This document shows, in pieces, positions 25,293 through 35,049 of a DNA stretch of 64,000 nt. The stretch's first letter is position 1; the number at the start of each line of letters is the position of its first letter. Source of the stretch: Bacillota bacterium (GTDB taxonomy: Bacteria > Bacillota > Clostridia > Acetivibrionales > DTU013); contig JAEZCO010000118.1 in NCBI GenBank assembly GCA_023433505.1, positions 1-64,000 on the forward strand. The letters run 5' to 3'. A program made the position numbers and the translations under genes. Below the pieces are notes generated by a model, which was given only the letters and a program-made list of their open reading frames with translations, searched no databases and was not told where the DNA came from.

Positions 25293-26641
25293 CTGTGGAT
25301 TTCCCAAGGGAAACCGCCCTTAAAATATTATATGAAATCAATGAAAAGGGAGCCTATTCAAACATCGCTTTGAACAAGCACCTTGAAGCCGCCAGGTTTG
25401 GGGATACGGACCGGGGATTTATCACCGAGCTTGTGTATGGGACAGTTAAGTGGCGCCTGACCATCGATTGGACTCTTAGCCGGTTTTCCAGTATAAAATT
25501 GAAAAAAATATCCCCCTGGATATTGAATATTCTCAGGGAAGGGACTTACCAACTGCTTTATATGGACAAGGTTCCCGAGTCCGCGGCCTGCAACGAAAGT
25601 GCGAAGCTGGCAAGGAAATACGGGCATCAGGCTTCTACGGGCTTTGTCAATGCCGTCTTGAGAAATATTGCCAGAAGCAAAGGAGCCGTAAAACCGCCGG
25701 ATAAGGAAGGCGGGCCTGTTAAATATCTGTCAATCGCTTACTCTCATCCCGAGTGGATGGTGGAAAAGTTTCTTAAGCTTTTTGGCGCTGAGTTTACGGA
25801 AAGCCTCCTGGAAAGTAATAATGCAATCCCTGAGTTCACTGTACGGGTCAATACATTGAAAACTACTGTGGACAGCCTGATTGAGACCCTTAAACAGGAA
25901 AATATCGAAGCCGTTAAAGGAAGGTTTTCACAGGATGCGCTCATTATAAAGAACCCATCTTCAATTTCCAGGCTTGCGGCTTTTAAACAAGGACTGTTTC
26001 AGGTTCAGGACGAAAGCTCCATGCTGGTGGCCCGGGTTTTGGATCCAAAGCCCGGAGAGTTGGTCCTTGACGCATGCAGCGCTCCCGGAGGCAAGGCAAC
26101 ACACATAGCGCAGCTGATGGATAATAAAGGGACCGTTCTTGCAAGGGACATTCATGAGCACAAGATAAAGCTTATAGAGCAGTCCGCTGAGCGGCTTGGT
26201 ATCAAGAGTATAAAAACCGAAATACACGATGCGTTAATTGCTGATACGGAAATGGAAAATAAAGCAGACAGGGTATTGCTGGATGCACCCTGTACAGGAT
26301 TGGGAATAATAAGAAGAAAGCCCGATATCAAATGGGGGAGGGAAAGCTCGGATACCGCGGAGATAACAAGCCTGCAGAGGAAAATGATCGTTACGGCTTC
26401 AAAAAGCGTTAAGCCGGGAGGGGTGCTGGTCTACAGCACTTGCACAATAGTGCCTGAAGAAAATGAGGAGATTGTGGAACAGTTTTTAAATGAAAATTCT
26501 GCGTTTGAAATGGACGATATCACCCCTATAATCCCGGAGGCTTTGCGAAATAATATAAAGGGGAAAGGTATGCTTCAGCTTTATACAAACCGTGACGGAG
26601 CTGACGGCTTCTTCATTTCAAGGATGAGGAAAAAGGGATAG
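25289..26641 (+). CDS. rsmB: 16S rRNA (cytosine-967-C5)-methyltransferase
   Basis: This 450-residue enzyme has an N-terminal NusB-like RNA-binding domain (ALKILYEINEKGAYSNIAL at the start) and a C-terminal SAM-dependent methyltransferase. Motifs are DACSAPGGKATHIAQL for SAM, LLDAPCTGLGIIRRKPDIKW with the first catalytic Cys, and STCTIVPEENEE with the second. The ATG at 25289 follows GAGGTAAGAAG and overlaps the DUF116 stop, so translation is probably coupled. Confidence 0.95.
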   Translation: MTVDFPRETALKILYEINEKGAYSNIALNKHLEAARFGDTDRGFITELVYGTVKWRLTIDWTLSRFSSIKLKKISPWILNILREGTYQLLYMDKVPESAACNESAKLARKYGHQASTGFVNAVLRNIARSKGAVKPPDKEGGPVKYLSIAYSHPEWMVEKFLKLFGAEFTESLLESNNAIPEFTVRVNTLKTTVDSLIETLKQENIEAVKGRFSQDALIIKNPSSISRLAAFKQGLFQVQDESSMLVARVLDPKPGELVLDACSAPGGKATHIAQLMDNKGTVLARDIHEHKIKLIEQSAERLGIKSIKTEIHDALIADTEMENKADRVLLDAPCTGLGIIRRKPDIKWGRESSDTAEITSLQRKMIVTASKSVKPGGVLVYSTCTIVPEENEEIVEQFLNENSAFEMDDITPIIPEALRNNIKGKGMLQLYTNRDGADGFFISRMRKKG

Positions 26642-26714
26642 GAGCAGCCATTGGCCGCAGGCCTGTGATGATGGCTTGAAATATACCCAAGATAGCTGTG
26701 AAAGGATATTTTTA

Positions 26715-27752
26715 GTGGAGAAATTTGACCTGATGAATATGGAGATCCCGGAGCTTCAGCAGTTCCTTGCGGAAATGGGCCAGCAAAAGTTCCGGGCAAA
26801 GCAGATATTCCAGTGGATCGGAAGAGGCGTCCGCGAAATGGACGAAATGACCGATCTTTCCAGGGAGTTGCGGGAGAAATTGAAACTTTCGGCGCACATT
26901 GGCAGTCTAACCATAAAGAGAAAGCTGGTTTCAAAGCTTGACGGCACAATCAAATACCTTTTTGAGCTGCCGGATGGAAATATTATTGAAAGCGTGCTGA
27001 TGGGATACAAGCATGGGTTTACTGTCTGCATTTCCTCTCAGATTGGCTGCAAAATGGGCTGTAAGTTCTGCGCATCCACCCAGGCAGGCTTTATGAGAAA
27101 TCTTACGGCGGGTGAAATGCTGGATCAGGTGATATCCATCGGCAAGGATACGGGTGAAAAGGTCGGAAATGTAGTGATTATGGGAATTGGCGAGCCTTTT
27201 GAAAACTATGACAACGTGATGAAATTCCTGAGGCTGGTTCACGAGCCGGAGGGAATGAATATGGGCTACAGGCACCTGACGGTTTCCACCTGCGGGCTGG
27301 TCCCGGAAATCATAAAGTTCACCGGTGAAAACATTCCCGTAAATCTTGCCATTTCCCTGCATGCACCCGAGGATAAACTGCGGCAATCCATCATGCCCAT
27401 AGGGAGGAAGTACTCTATTGACAAATTGATTGAAGCATGTAAGATATATACAGAGGCTACGGGCAGGAGACTGACTTTTGAATATGCAATGATGTCGGGC
27501 GTCAATGATTCCCCGGATACCGCGCGAAAGCTGGTGTCGCTGCTGAAAGGCATGCTGTGCCATGTGAACCTGATTCCGGCAAATCCCGTATCCGGCTCCG
27601 GTTTTGACCAGAGCAGCAGGCAGCGGATGATGGAATTTAAAGAGGTACTGGAGCAGGGTGGAATCGAAACAACCGTCAGACGCGAACTTGGCTCGGATAT
27701 AAACGCAGCCTGCGGACAGCTGAGACGCAGTGAGATGGAGAAAAAAACTTAA
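26715..27752 (+). CDS. rlmN: Dual-specificity 23S rRNA/tRNA adenine-C2 methyltransferase
   Basis: This 345-residue radical-SAM enzyme methylates A2503 of 23S rRNA and A37 of some tRNAs. The radical SAM cluster motif is Cys112-x3-Cys116-x2-Cys119 (CKMGCKFC). The N-terminal FRAKQIFQWI and C-terminal NLIPANPV and ETTVRRELGSDI segments are family marks; the last carries the region of the methyl-carrier cysteine (INAACGQL). The start is GTG 26715 with AAAGGATA seven bases upstream; the 39 bases of open frame before it from TTG 26676 have no ribosome site. Confidence 0.95.
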   Translation: MEKFDLMNMEIPELQQFLAEMGQQKFRAKQIFQWIGRGVREMDEMTDLSRELREKLKLSAHIGSLTIKRKLVSKLDGTIKYLFELPDGNIIESVLMGYKHGFTVCISSQIGCKMGCKFCASTQAGFMRNLTAGEMLDQVISIGKDTGEKVGNVVIMGIGEPFENYDNVMKFLRLVHEPEGMNMGYRHLTVSTCGLVPEIIKFTGENIPVNLAISLHAPEDKLRQSIMPIGRKYSIDKLIEACKIYTEATGRRLTFEYAMMSGVNDSPDTARKLVSLLKGMLCHVNLIPANPVSGSGFDQSSRQRMMEFKEVLEQGGIETTVRRELGSDINAACGQLRRSEMEKKT

Positions 27753-27759
27753 GGTGTGG

Positions 27760-28500
27760 ATGGAATTGAAGTATTCCGCAAAGACAGACAAAGGCTCTGT
27801 CAGAGAAACAAATGAGGATTATTATAAGATAATCGCCGGACAATCGGGTATTCCGGCAGTATTTATTATTGCCGACGGCATGGGAGGGCACAATGCCGGA
27901 GAAATCGCAAGCATGACCTCCAGCGAATTTATCGGCGGTGTTCTGCTTGAGTCGCCGGAATTATTGGAGAAAAGCGCTGATAGGGCCGAAACCGTAAAAA
28001 GCATCATTATTCGGGCAAATCAGGCCGTTTATGAAAAATCCCTGGAATTGACGGAAAATCATGGGATGGGCACAACCCTGACCATGGCCGTAATTTCCGG
28101 AGATACCATGGTTGTCGGACATGTGGGCGACAGCAGGCTTTACGTTGTCAGGCAGGATAAAATGGAGCGAATAACAACAGACCACTCCTATATCGAAGAA
28201 CTCATCAAGAACGGTTCGCTGACACGGGAGGAGGCAGACAAGCATCCCAACAGAAATATAATCACCAGGGCCCTGGGATGTTCTGCAGATCTGGAAGTTG
28301 ATACATATGTATGCAAGCTGGAGTCAGAGGACAGTATAGTACTGTGTACTGACGGACTGACAACCATGATGGATGAAAAGGAAATCAGGGATACGGTGAT
28401 AGGGAATACCCCGGAGAGTGCTTGTGAGAAACTGGTTGCAGGCGCTATAAACGGCGGTGGAGATGATAATATTACTGTGATTGTTATAAAAAATGAGTGA
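27760..28500 (+). CDS. prpC: PP2C-type serine/threonine phosphatase
   Basis: This 246-residue phosphatase reverses phosphorylation by the kinase encoded next. Metal-binding motifs of bacterial PP2C are present: SVRETNEDYY, ADGMGGHNAGE, GDSRLYVV and GGDDNITVIV. It lies seven bases after rlmN and 10 before the kinase, the conserved prpC-prkC arrangement of Firmicutes. AAGGTG lies close before the ATG at 27760; a TTG two codons later is possible. Confidence 0.95.
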   Translation: MELKYSAKTDKGSVRETNEDYYKIIAGQSGIPAVFIIADGMGGHNAGEIASMTSSEFIGGVLLESPELLEKSADRAETVKSIIIRANQAVYEKSLELTENHGMGTTLTMAVISGDTMVVGHVGDSRLYVVRQDKMERITTDHSYIEELIKNGSLTREEADKHPNRNIITRALGCSADLEVDTYVCKLESEDSIVLCTDGLTTMMDEKEIRDTVIGNTPESACEKLVAGAINGGGDDNITVIVIKNE

Positions 28501-28510
28501 AGGTGTTAAC

Positions 28511-30460
28511 ATGTCAAATAAAATCCTGGGAAACAGATACGAACTCTTGGAAAGAATCGGCGGGGGCGGCATGGCGGTTGTTTACAAAGCCAGATGCAAT
28601 CTTTTGAACCGCTTTGTGGCCGTTAAAATATTAAGAGACGAATTCACAAACGACGAGGAATTTGTCAAAAGGTTCAGAATTGAGGCTCAAGCCGCCGCAA
28701 GCCTGTCGCATCCCAATATTGTGTCCATCTTCGACGTCGGTCAGGAAGACCATGTACATTTTATTGTCATGGAGTATATCGACGGAATAACCCTAAAGGA
28801 ATATGTAGCGGAAAAAGGAGCTTTAGAGTGGCGGGAGGCCATGGGAGTTGCTATCCAGATATGCTCCGCCATAGAACAGGCACATAAGAATCATATAATT
28901 CACCGCGATATCAAGCCCCACAATATACTGATTACAAAAGAAGGAATAGCCAAGGTAACCGATTTCGGCATTGCGAGAGCTGTTTCGTCATCAACCATCA
29001 CTATGGTGGGAAGCACCATCGGTTCCGTGCATTATTTCTCGCCGGAACAGGCCAGAGGCGGTTTTACCGATGAAAAATCCGATCTGTATTCCCTGGGGAT
29101 TACCATCTATGAGATGGTGACGGGCAAAGTTCCCTTTGACGGCGACTCGCCGGTAGCGGTAGCATTGAAGCATATTCAGAACCAGGCGGAAAAGCCTCAG
29201 GATATCAACCCTAAAATACCCCGAGGCATAAACGCTATCATTATGAAGGCCATAAAAAAGGATCAAAGCCTTAGATATCAAACCGCTTCCGAATTTCTTG
29301 CGGATTTGCAGAGGGCTGTCAAGGACCCTCATCTGGTGCCGATAAACGAGGAAGGCATGGAAGACCGGTTCCCGACGAAGAAAATGGCGTCCCTGGATAA
29401 AGCGGTCTATAAAGAGGATGACATGCCGCAGGAGGATGAGGAGGAGAAGCCTAAAAGGAAAAAGGACAGACTCAGCGTCTGGCTCGGAGTCATTACCGGT
29501 GTAGTCATCGTATCGATTTTTGCCTATATCGGCTATAAAATCGTGATACCTGCCATGTTGCCCAAACAAGAGGAGTTTATCGTCAGTGATTATTACAAAC
29601 GGGATTTTACAATGGTTAGTAATGAACTGAAGGAAAAAAATATCGAAGCCGTTGACGACAAGCATGTTTTCAGCGACTCCGTGGACAAGGGTGCAATTGT
29701 AAAACAAAGCATAGCCGCCAATATGACATTGAGGCCGGGAGGCGTTATAAAGTTTGAAATAAGCGACGGGCCTGAAATGGTGAAAATCCCTGATGTGGCC
29801 CGGACAGAATCCAGATTGGCCGAGCAAAGTCTTAAAGACCTGAAGCTGGAGACCAAGGTGGAGGAGGAATTTAATGATGAAGTGCCGACAGGGCTCGTCA
29901 TCCGGACCGACCCCAGCGCCTCCGAGGAAGTAAAACCCGGGACTCAGGTGATCCTGTATATAAGCCAGGGACCTGAGCAAAAGGAAACAACGGTTCCGAA
30001 TCTTTTAGGGTTAAAAAGAGCTGAAGCGGAAAAGCTTATTTTGGACAGCAAGCTGAAAATCGGAAAAGTTACGCCTGGGGATGTAGTCAGCGATACTGCC
30101 AGGATTATTAACCAAAATCCGGTTGCAACTACCGTAGTGAATGAAGGGACGGCGGTAGACCTGACCTATGAGACGGAAAATGGGGATGGTCAAGCTCATA
30201 CCAAAGGGGATAATTCGGGCGGCACCTCACAGAAATATGAGCAATGGCAGGTAACCCTGCCCAATCCGGACAACTACGGCGACGATATACAGGTATACAT
30301 TGAGGCGACGCCTATGAACGGCGAGCCCCAGAAAATTCTTGACCAGAAGGTATCAAAAGATAGCTTCCCTTTGACGGTGAATATTCCTGTTTCATCCGAA
30401 GGGACTACCCATGTGGTAATAAAATTTGACGGAAAACTGATTTCAGAAAGCGATCTGTGA
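28511..30460 (+). CDS. prkC: PASTA-domain serine/threonine protein kinase
   Basis: This 649-residue membrane kinase senses muropeptides or cell-wall state and controls wall synthesis, germination and other processes. The kinase domain (about 10-270) has the glycine loop GGGGMAVVYKA, VAVKIL, HRDIKPHN and DFGIAR. A charged linker leads to one membrane span (about 321-343). Three PASTA repeats follow outside the cell (about 355-420, 421-490 and 491-557), then a Thr/Gly-rich linker and a C-terminal beta-rich tail of about 80 residues that is not PASTA. The start is ATG 28511 behind AAGGTG. Confidence 0.95.
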   Translation: MSNKILGNRYELLERIGGGGMAVVYKARCNLLNRFVAVKILRDEFTNDEEFVKRFRIEAQAAASLSHPNIVSIFDVGQEDHVHFIVMEYIDGITLKEYVAEKGALEWREAMGVAIQICSAIEQAHKNHIIHRDIKPHNILITKEGIAKVTDFGIARAVSSSTITMVGSTIGSVHYFSPEQARGGFTDEKSDLYSLGITIYEMVTGKVPFDGDSPVAVALKHIQNQAEKPQDINPKIPRGINAIIMKAIKKDQSLRYQTASEFLADLQRAVKDPHLVPINEEGMEDRFPTKKMASLDKAVYKEDDMPQEDEEEKPKRKKDRLSVWLGVITGVVIVSIFAYIGYKIVIPAMLPKQEEFIVSDYYKRDFTMVSNELKEKNIEAVDDKHVFSDSVDKGAIVKQSIAANMTLRPGGVIKFEISDGPEMVKIPDVARTESRLAEQSLKDLKLETKVEEEFNDEVPTGLVIRTDPSASEEVKPGTQVILYISQGPEQKETTVPNLLGLKRAEAEKLILDSKLKIGKVTPGDVVSDTARIINQNPVATTVVNEGTAVDLTYETENGDGQAHTKGDNSGGTSQKYEQWQVTLPNPDNYGDDIQVYIEATPMNGEPQKILDQKVSKDSFPLTVNIPVSSEGTTHVVIKFDGKLISESDL

Positions 30461-30484
30461 GTCTGCTCCGGGGAGGTATTTTAT

Positions 30485-31402
30485 TTGCCCAGCGGCATTA
30501 TATTAAAGGGTATAGGCGGCTTCTACTACGTTGCGGCAGGTGATGCAACGTATGAATGCAAGGCCAGGGGAATCTTCAGAAAAAATGATGTGACACCGCT
30601 TCCGGGCGATCGTGTGAATTTTTCCATCGTTGATGAAGATAAGAAAAAAGGCAGTCTCGATGAAATTTTTCCCAGATCTTCCGTACTGACCAGACCTGCT
30701 GTTGCAAACGTAAACCAGGTAGTTATGGTGATTGCAGCCAAATCTCCTGTTCCGGACCTTTTGCTTCTTGACAAGCTGCTGGTCACTGCAGGAAAAGAAA
30801 ACATAAAAACCGTTATTTGTCTTAACAAGCTGGACCTGGACACGGATAACGACGGGAAGAGAATTTCCGGGTCCTATGCAAATGCAGGATATGATTTTAT
30901 CAGGACCTCTACCAAAACAGGCCAGGGAATAGCTGAGCTTGAGAGCAAGCTGAAAACCATGGTGACGGTTTTTGCCGGCCAGTCCGGCGTGGGGAAATCA
31001 ACCTTGCTCAATACCATTCTCAAGGATATGGTCATGCAGACCGGGGCTCTGAGTATGAAAACCGACCGTGGAAAGCATACGACACGGCATGCGGAGCTGC
31101 TGCCCCTGGATTGCGGCGGCTACATCGTCGATACTCCCGGGTTTAGCTCCTTTGAACTGGAAAATATTGAACAGAGTGAATTGCAGCAGTATTACAATGA
31201 GTTTTCCGCAATTTCGCAGGAGTGCAGATTTTCGGGCTGCAGCCATGCAAGCGAACCCGATTGTAAAATCAAGGAACTGGTGGCTAACGGTACGATTGAC
31301 TCCGGAAGATATGAAAGATATCTTGAGTTATTAGACTATCTCAAGCAGCTGAACGCTATGAAATATAAGAAATCCAACAGGGAGAAGGAGAAAAGGCAAT
31401 GA
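30485..31402 (+). CDS. rsgA: Ribosome small-subunit-dependent GTPase A
   Basis: This 305-residue circularly permuted GTPase helps mature the 30S subunit. An N-terminal OB fold is followed by G4 (CLNKLDL), then G1 (AGQSGVGKSTLLN near 164) and G3 (VDTPGFSSFE), the permuted order of the family. The C-terminal zinc site is CRFSGCSHASEPDC. The start is TTG 30485 with GGGGAGG eight bases upstream. It overlaps rpe by four bases (ATGA). Confidence 0.95.
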   Translation: MPSGIILKGIGGFYYVAAGDATYECKARGIFRKNDVTPLPGDRVNFSIVDEDKKKGSLDEIFPRSSVLTRPAVANVNQVVMVIAAKSPVPDLLLLDKLLVTAGKENIKTVICLNKLDLDTDNDGKRISGSYANAGYDFIRTSTKTGQGIAELESKLKTMVTVFAGQSGVGKSTLLNTILKDMVMQTGALSMKTDRGKHTTRHAELLPLDCGGYIVDTPGFSSFELENIEQSELQQYYNEFSAISQECRFSGCSHASEPDCKIKELVANGTIDSGRYERYLELLDYLKQLNAMKYKKSNREKEKRQ

Positions 31403-32064
31403 TAAAAATAGCACCGTCAATCCTGGCATCGGACTTTTCCAGACTGGGGGAGGAAATAGTCAAAATTGACAAGGCAGGAGCCGATTATATACATATTGAC
31501 GTCATGGACGGACACTTTGTACCCAATATCACCATGGGACCGCCTATCGTTAAAAGCATACGGAAAGCTACAAAAAAAATATTCGACGTTCACTTGATGA
31601 TCGAAAATGCGGATAATTACGTTGATGCTTTCGCAGCGGCAGGGGCAGACATTATCAGCGTGCATGTGGAAAGCTGTCCCCATCTGCACCGTACTCTGCA
31701 AAAAATCAGGCAAGCCGGCGCAAGGGCAGCCGTTGCTTTAAACCCCGCTACTTCATTATCTACAGTGGAGTGGATATTGGGTGATATCGACATGGTGCTT
31801 ATTATGACTGTGAATCCGGGCTTTGGAGGCCAAACCTTTATTGAGACGGTTACCGAAAAGGTGAGGGATTTGAAGAAGCTGTGCATAAGAAGAGGTCTGA
31901 AAACAGATATTGAGGTGGATGGGGGCATCGACTTAAGCAACATATACAGGATCACAGAAGCAGGCGCCAATGTCATTGTGGCAGGCTCCACGGTATTTAA
32001 TGCTCCCGATACGGTTGAGATTATTAAAAGCCTTAGGGAAAAGGCCTTTGGCGGGATTATATAA
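31399..32064 (+). CDS. rpe: Ribulose-phosphate 3-epimerase
   Basis: This 221-residue TIM-barrel enzyme interconverts ribulose-5-phosphate and xylulose-5-phosphate. Family motifs are IAPSILASDFSRLGEE, YIHIDVMDGHFVPNITMGP, VHLMI, MTVNPGFGGQ and EVDGGID, including the metal-binding His and Asp residues. It is coupled to rsgA by an ATGA overlap and followed two bases later by thiN. Confidence 0.96.
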   Translation: MIKIAPSILASDFSRLGEEIVKIDKAGADYIHIDVMDGHFVPNITMGPPIVKSIRKATKKIFDVHLMIENADNYVDAFAAAGADIISVHVESCPHLHRTLQKIRQAGARAAVALNPATSLSTVEWILGDIDMVLIMTVNPGFGGQTFIETVTEKVRDLKKLCIRRGLKTDIEVDGGIDLSNIYRITEAGANVIVAGSTVFNAPDTVEIIKSLREKAFGGII

Positions 32065-32066
32065 CA

Positions 32067-32702
32067 ATGACCGGGATTATTGTATGCAGCGGGTCTATTA
32101 CGGATTATTCAAACGTAAGAAAATATTTTATCAAAGCAGATTTAATCATCTGTGTTGACGGCGGTGCGTTGCACCTGAGAAAGCTGGGGATTGCTCCGCA
32201 TATTCTGGTGGGGGATCTGGATTCAATTGCTGAAAACGACTATACTTCCTTGATGGATAAAGGGGTTGCGGTTGTAAAATTTCCGGCAGAAAAAGACGCA
32301 ACCGATACGCAGCTGGCGGTAGAGCTTGCCATGGAAAAAGGCTGCCAGGAGGTCATACTCCTTGGCGCTACAGGTACGCGGCTTGACCACACCATGGCAA
32401 ACGTCTTTTTATTAAGGATTCTCCTCGAAGCAGGTAAAAAGGGCATTATAGCGGATGAGCATAATGAAATTGAAATGATCAACAAGAGCATCCAACTTCG
32501 CAGAGAAAAAGATCTGAAAATATCCCTTGTTCCTGTTGGGGGCAAGGTTACCGGTGTTACAACGCAAGGGCTGCATTATCCCCTTGAGGACGCTACGTTG
32601 GAATTTGGGACTACTTGGGGTATCAGCAATGAATTTGCAAATGAAACAGCAAGCGTCGTTATTAAGGACGGGCTGTTGCTGGTGATAAAATCAAGGGACT
32701 GA
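32067..32702 (+). CDS. thiN: Thiamine pyrophosphokinase
   Basis: This 211-residue enzyme makes thiamine diphosphate from thiamine and ATP. It has the YloS/ThiN signatures CVDGGALHL, LVGDLDSI, FPAEKDATDTQLAVE and LLGATGTRLDH. In Bacillus the next genes are spoVM and rpmB; here about 23 kb of other genes lie between. It is the last gene of the operon on this strand. Confidence 0.93.
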   Translation: MTGIIVCSGSITDYSNVRKYFIKADLIICVDGGALHLRKLGIAPHILVGDLDSIAENDYTSLMDKGVAVVKFPAEKDATDTQLAVELAMEKGCQEVILLGATGTRLDHTMANVFLLRILLEAGKKGIIADEHNEIEMINKSIQLRREKDLKISLVPVGGKVTGVTTQGLHYPLEDATLEFGTTWGISNEFANETASVVIKDGLLLVIKSRD

Positions 32703-32739
32703 AAAAGGGTCAACGGCGGTGTGACAATCTGTGGTATGA

Positions 32740-32790
32740 AAAGGTATCCAGTGTAGGGGCGACCAGTGGTCGCCCACCCCGGAAGGACTT
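32740..32790. repeat. R-family palindromic repeat
   Basis: A single module containing TGTAGGGGCGACC and its inverted partner GGTCGCCCACC (32752-32778) is flanked by TATGAAAAGG and GGAAGGA as in the copies at 8405 and 37596. It fills the gap between the convergent thiN and aminotransferase genes. Confidence 0.75.
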
Positions 32791-32798
32791 TAAATAGA

Positions 32799-33980
32799 TT
32801 ACTTGAATTCCTTTGCCAGAGCTTCAAAGGCCGGCAGTGAATTTTGAATAATAGTCGTATTTACACAGTAGGATATCCTGAAATGACCGGGACAGCCGAA
32901 GCCTTTGCCCGGCACAATCACCAGATTGTACTTCATGGCCCGCTTGCAGAATTCCGCATCATCGGGGATCGAAGACTTTGGAAACAGATAGAATGCGCCT
33001 TGCGGCTTAATGCATTCATACCCGAATTTAATCAGGTTATCATAAAGCAGATCTCTTCTTTTTTTATATTCCTCCACCTCGACCACAGCATTCAGGGATT
33101 CGGGCAGTATTCTCTGGAATAACGCCGGCGCATTTACATAGCCCAGGGTCCTGTTTGCAAATATCAATCCGTCCATGAGTGATTGCACATCGTCGATGGA
33201 GGGGCTTGCTGCAATATACCCAATTCTTTCACCGGGAAGAGACAATGATTTGCTGAAGGAATCCACAATGATGGAATTCTTGAATATTTTGAAGACCGGA
33301 GTCACTTGTGCGTTGTCATAAACAATCTTGCTATACGGCTCATCGGAAATAACGCAGATGGAGGTGCCGAATTCCTTTTCTCTTGCAGCCAGCTTTTCCG
33401 CCATTTTTTCAAGTACCGCCCCGGAATAAATCACACCGGTAGGGTTGTGTGGGGAATTGATGATAATTGCCTTGGTTTTTGCATTGATTGCCTTGTAAAT
33501 TTTCTCGGGATCAGGCTGAAAGGTGGCCGGATCTGTTTCAACAATTACGCTTTTTCCGCCGTGGTTGTCAATATAAAAGAGATATTCCACAAAGTAGGGA
33601 GAGAGGACGATGACTTCTTCCCCGGGATTTAACAAGGTTTTTAGAACGACATTCAAAGCACCGCCTGCTCCGCAGGTCATCACGATATTTTCCGCCGTTA
33701 CAGGCGCGCCGGAGTCCTTTGCCAGGCGTGCGGCCATACTTGCCCTGACTTCCGCAAAGCCTGCGTTGCTCATGTACCCATGCAGCTTCGGCCGCTCATC
33801 CATCACCGCTTTTTTCAAAGCTTCCTTTACAATTACAGGCGGTTCGATGTCAGGATTCCCTATGGAAAAATCATAGACCTTGTCGGCGCCGAACTGCTTG
33901 CGAAGCTTCTCGCCTTCTTCAAACATCGCTCTGATGAAAGAGGATTTACTCAGATTATCCTTAATTTTGCTTGAAATCAT
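32799..33980 (-). CDS. Class I pyridoxal-phosphate aminotransferase
   Basis: This 393-residue fold-type I aminotransferase is of the aspartate-aminotransferase type. Marks are IGNPDIEPP near the N-terminus, NSPHNPTGVIYS, SDEPYSKIVYD, and SFSKSLSLPGERIGYIA with the PLP lysine. Substrate is not clear: aspartate, aromatic amino acids or alanine are all possible. GGGAG lies upstream of the ATG on the minus strand. It is a single-gene unit, convergent with thiN and divergent from the next gene. Confidence 0.92.
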   Translation of the reverse strand: MISSKIKDNLSKSSFIRAMFEEGEKLRKQFGADKVYDFSIGNPDIEPPVIVKEALKKAVMDERPKLHGYMSNAGFAEVRASMAARLAKDSGAPVTAENIVMTCGAGGALNVVLKTLLNPGEEVIVLSPYFVEYLFYIDNHGGKSVIVETDPATFQPDPEKIYKAINAKTKAIIINSPHNPTGVIYSGAVLEKMAEKLAAREKEFGTSICVISDEPYSKIVYDNAQVTPVFKIFKNSIIVDSFSKSLSLPGERIGYIAASPSIDDVQSLMDGLIFANRTLGYVNAPALFQRILPESLNAVVEVEEYKKRRDLLYDNLIKFGYECIKPQGAFYLFPKSSIPDDAEFCKRAMKYNLVIVPGKGFGCPGHFRISYCVNTTIIQNSLPAFEALAKEFK

Positions 33981-34101
33981 CCAATCAACTCCCTTGCTTT
34001 TTTAGCACGCTGAAAACAGCTTTTTATCTATGTTATACTAAAAATGCCCAAATTACAAACAATAATTTATGGTTTGCAAGGGTGCAGACAGTCTATCTTT
34101 A

Positions 34102-34110
34102 TGGTATAAT
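34102..34110 (+). promoter_or_regulatory. Extended -10 promoter for the class IV aminotransferase gene
   Basis: TGGTATAAT is an extended -10 element 30 bases upstream of the start at 34140. No good -35 box lies at 16-18 bases. Confidence 0.45.
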
Positions 34111-34139
34111 TCCTTATACAGTTGCAAAGAGGTGTGAAG

Positions 34140-34973
34140 ATGACAGATAATATCGGAAGATACTATATTTACAATGGCGAACTGAAAGATTCAACAGTGA
34201 ATGAAATGCCTGCCGGCTTTGGAGGTAAAACCGTATATGAAGTAATTCGGCTTATCAACAGGGTACCGCTTTTCCTTGAGGATCACTATGACCGGATGAA
34301 GAAGTCAATTTCCGACATCGGCTCGCAAATTGACTTTACCTGCAATGCATTGGCGGAGGACATAAAAAAAACTGCGGCGGCCAACGATGCGGCAAACTGC
34401 AATATAAGGACCATGGCGATTTTTAATGAAACAGGGAAGGAAACCCTCATGTACCTCAGCAAAAGCTATTATCCTGAGGAGGAAGTAATAAATAAAGGTG
34501 TAAATATCGGCCTTCTAAGGCTTGAAAGGGAAAATCCGAATATTAAGCTTGTCAATCTCAGCTATAGGGAAACGGTAGATAAAAAGCTCAAAGAAGGGAA
34601 TTACTTTGAGGTCTTGCTCTGCAGCAGTGATGGAAGTATCACCGAAGGCAGCAAATCCAATGCATTTTTTGTTAAAGGCAACAGGATTTTTACGGCTCCG
34701 GGGACACATGTTCTGAAAGGAATCACGCGCAAATATGTAATGGCGGCTTGCGAGTCTGCAGGATTCGAAGTAATTGAGGCTTTTACAGCCGTTGATTCAT
34801 TAGAGGAAATGGACGGACTTTTCCTGTCGGGTACCTCCATAAAGGTTTTGCCTGTGACAGGAGTAGAGGAGCTCCGTTATCAGTCTGCGAAAAATCCTGT
34901 AATACAAGCTGTCCGTGAAGAATATGACAAGATCATAAAAAAATATATTGATGAGTTTGTAAAAATATGGTAA
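34140..34973 (+). CDS. Class IV PLP aminotransferase (BCAT / D-amino acid / ADC lyase family)
   Basis: This 277-residue fold-type IV enzyme has GGKTVYEVIRLINRVPLFLEDH at the N-terminus, a likely PLP lysine at Lys136 (NIKLVNLSYR), and EGSKSNAFFVKGNRIFTAPG. This family includes branched-chain and D-amino acid aminotransferases and aminodeoxychorismate lyase (PabC); the sequence alone does not decide. A true IlvE candidate lies at 62061, so this one may have another role. The ATG at 34140 has AGAGGTG five bases upstream and is preferred to TTG 34122. Confidence 0.85.
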   Translation: MTDNIGRYYIYNGELKDSTVNEMPAGFGGKTVYEVIRLINRVPLFLEDHYDRMKKSISDIGSQIDFTCNALAEDIKKTAAANDAANCNIRTMAIFNETGKETLMYLSKSYYPEEEVINKGVNIGLLRLERENPNIKLVNLSYRETVDKKLKEGNYFEVLLCSSDGSITEGSKSNAFFVKGNRIFTAPGTHVLKGITRKYVMAACESAGFEVIEAFTAVDSLEEMDGLFLSGTSIKVLPVTGVEELRYQSAKNPVIQAVREEYDKIIKKYIDEFVKIW

Positions 34974-35049
34974 TCTATACTTGCTGAACAGGCTGTAAGA
35001 ATATGGGAATTATGTGTCCTATAAGTTTGCCTTCGGCAGGTGAAAATAT

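Noticed and set aside
26931..27791. Long open frame of 286 codons on the minus strand opposite rlmN
   Set aside because: The plus strand encodes an intact RlmN with all motifs. The antisense frame has no ribosome site or recognisable domain and is a by-product of codon usage.
28991..29980. Open frame of 329 codons on the minus strand opposite prkC
   Set aside because: It is antisense to the kinase, TM and PASTA region, has no family-like motif and no translation signals.
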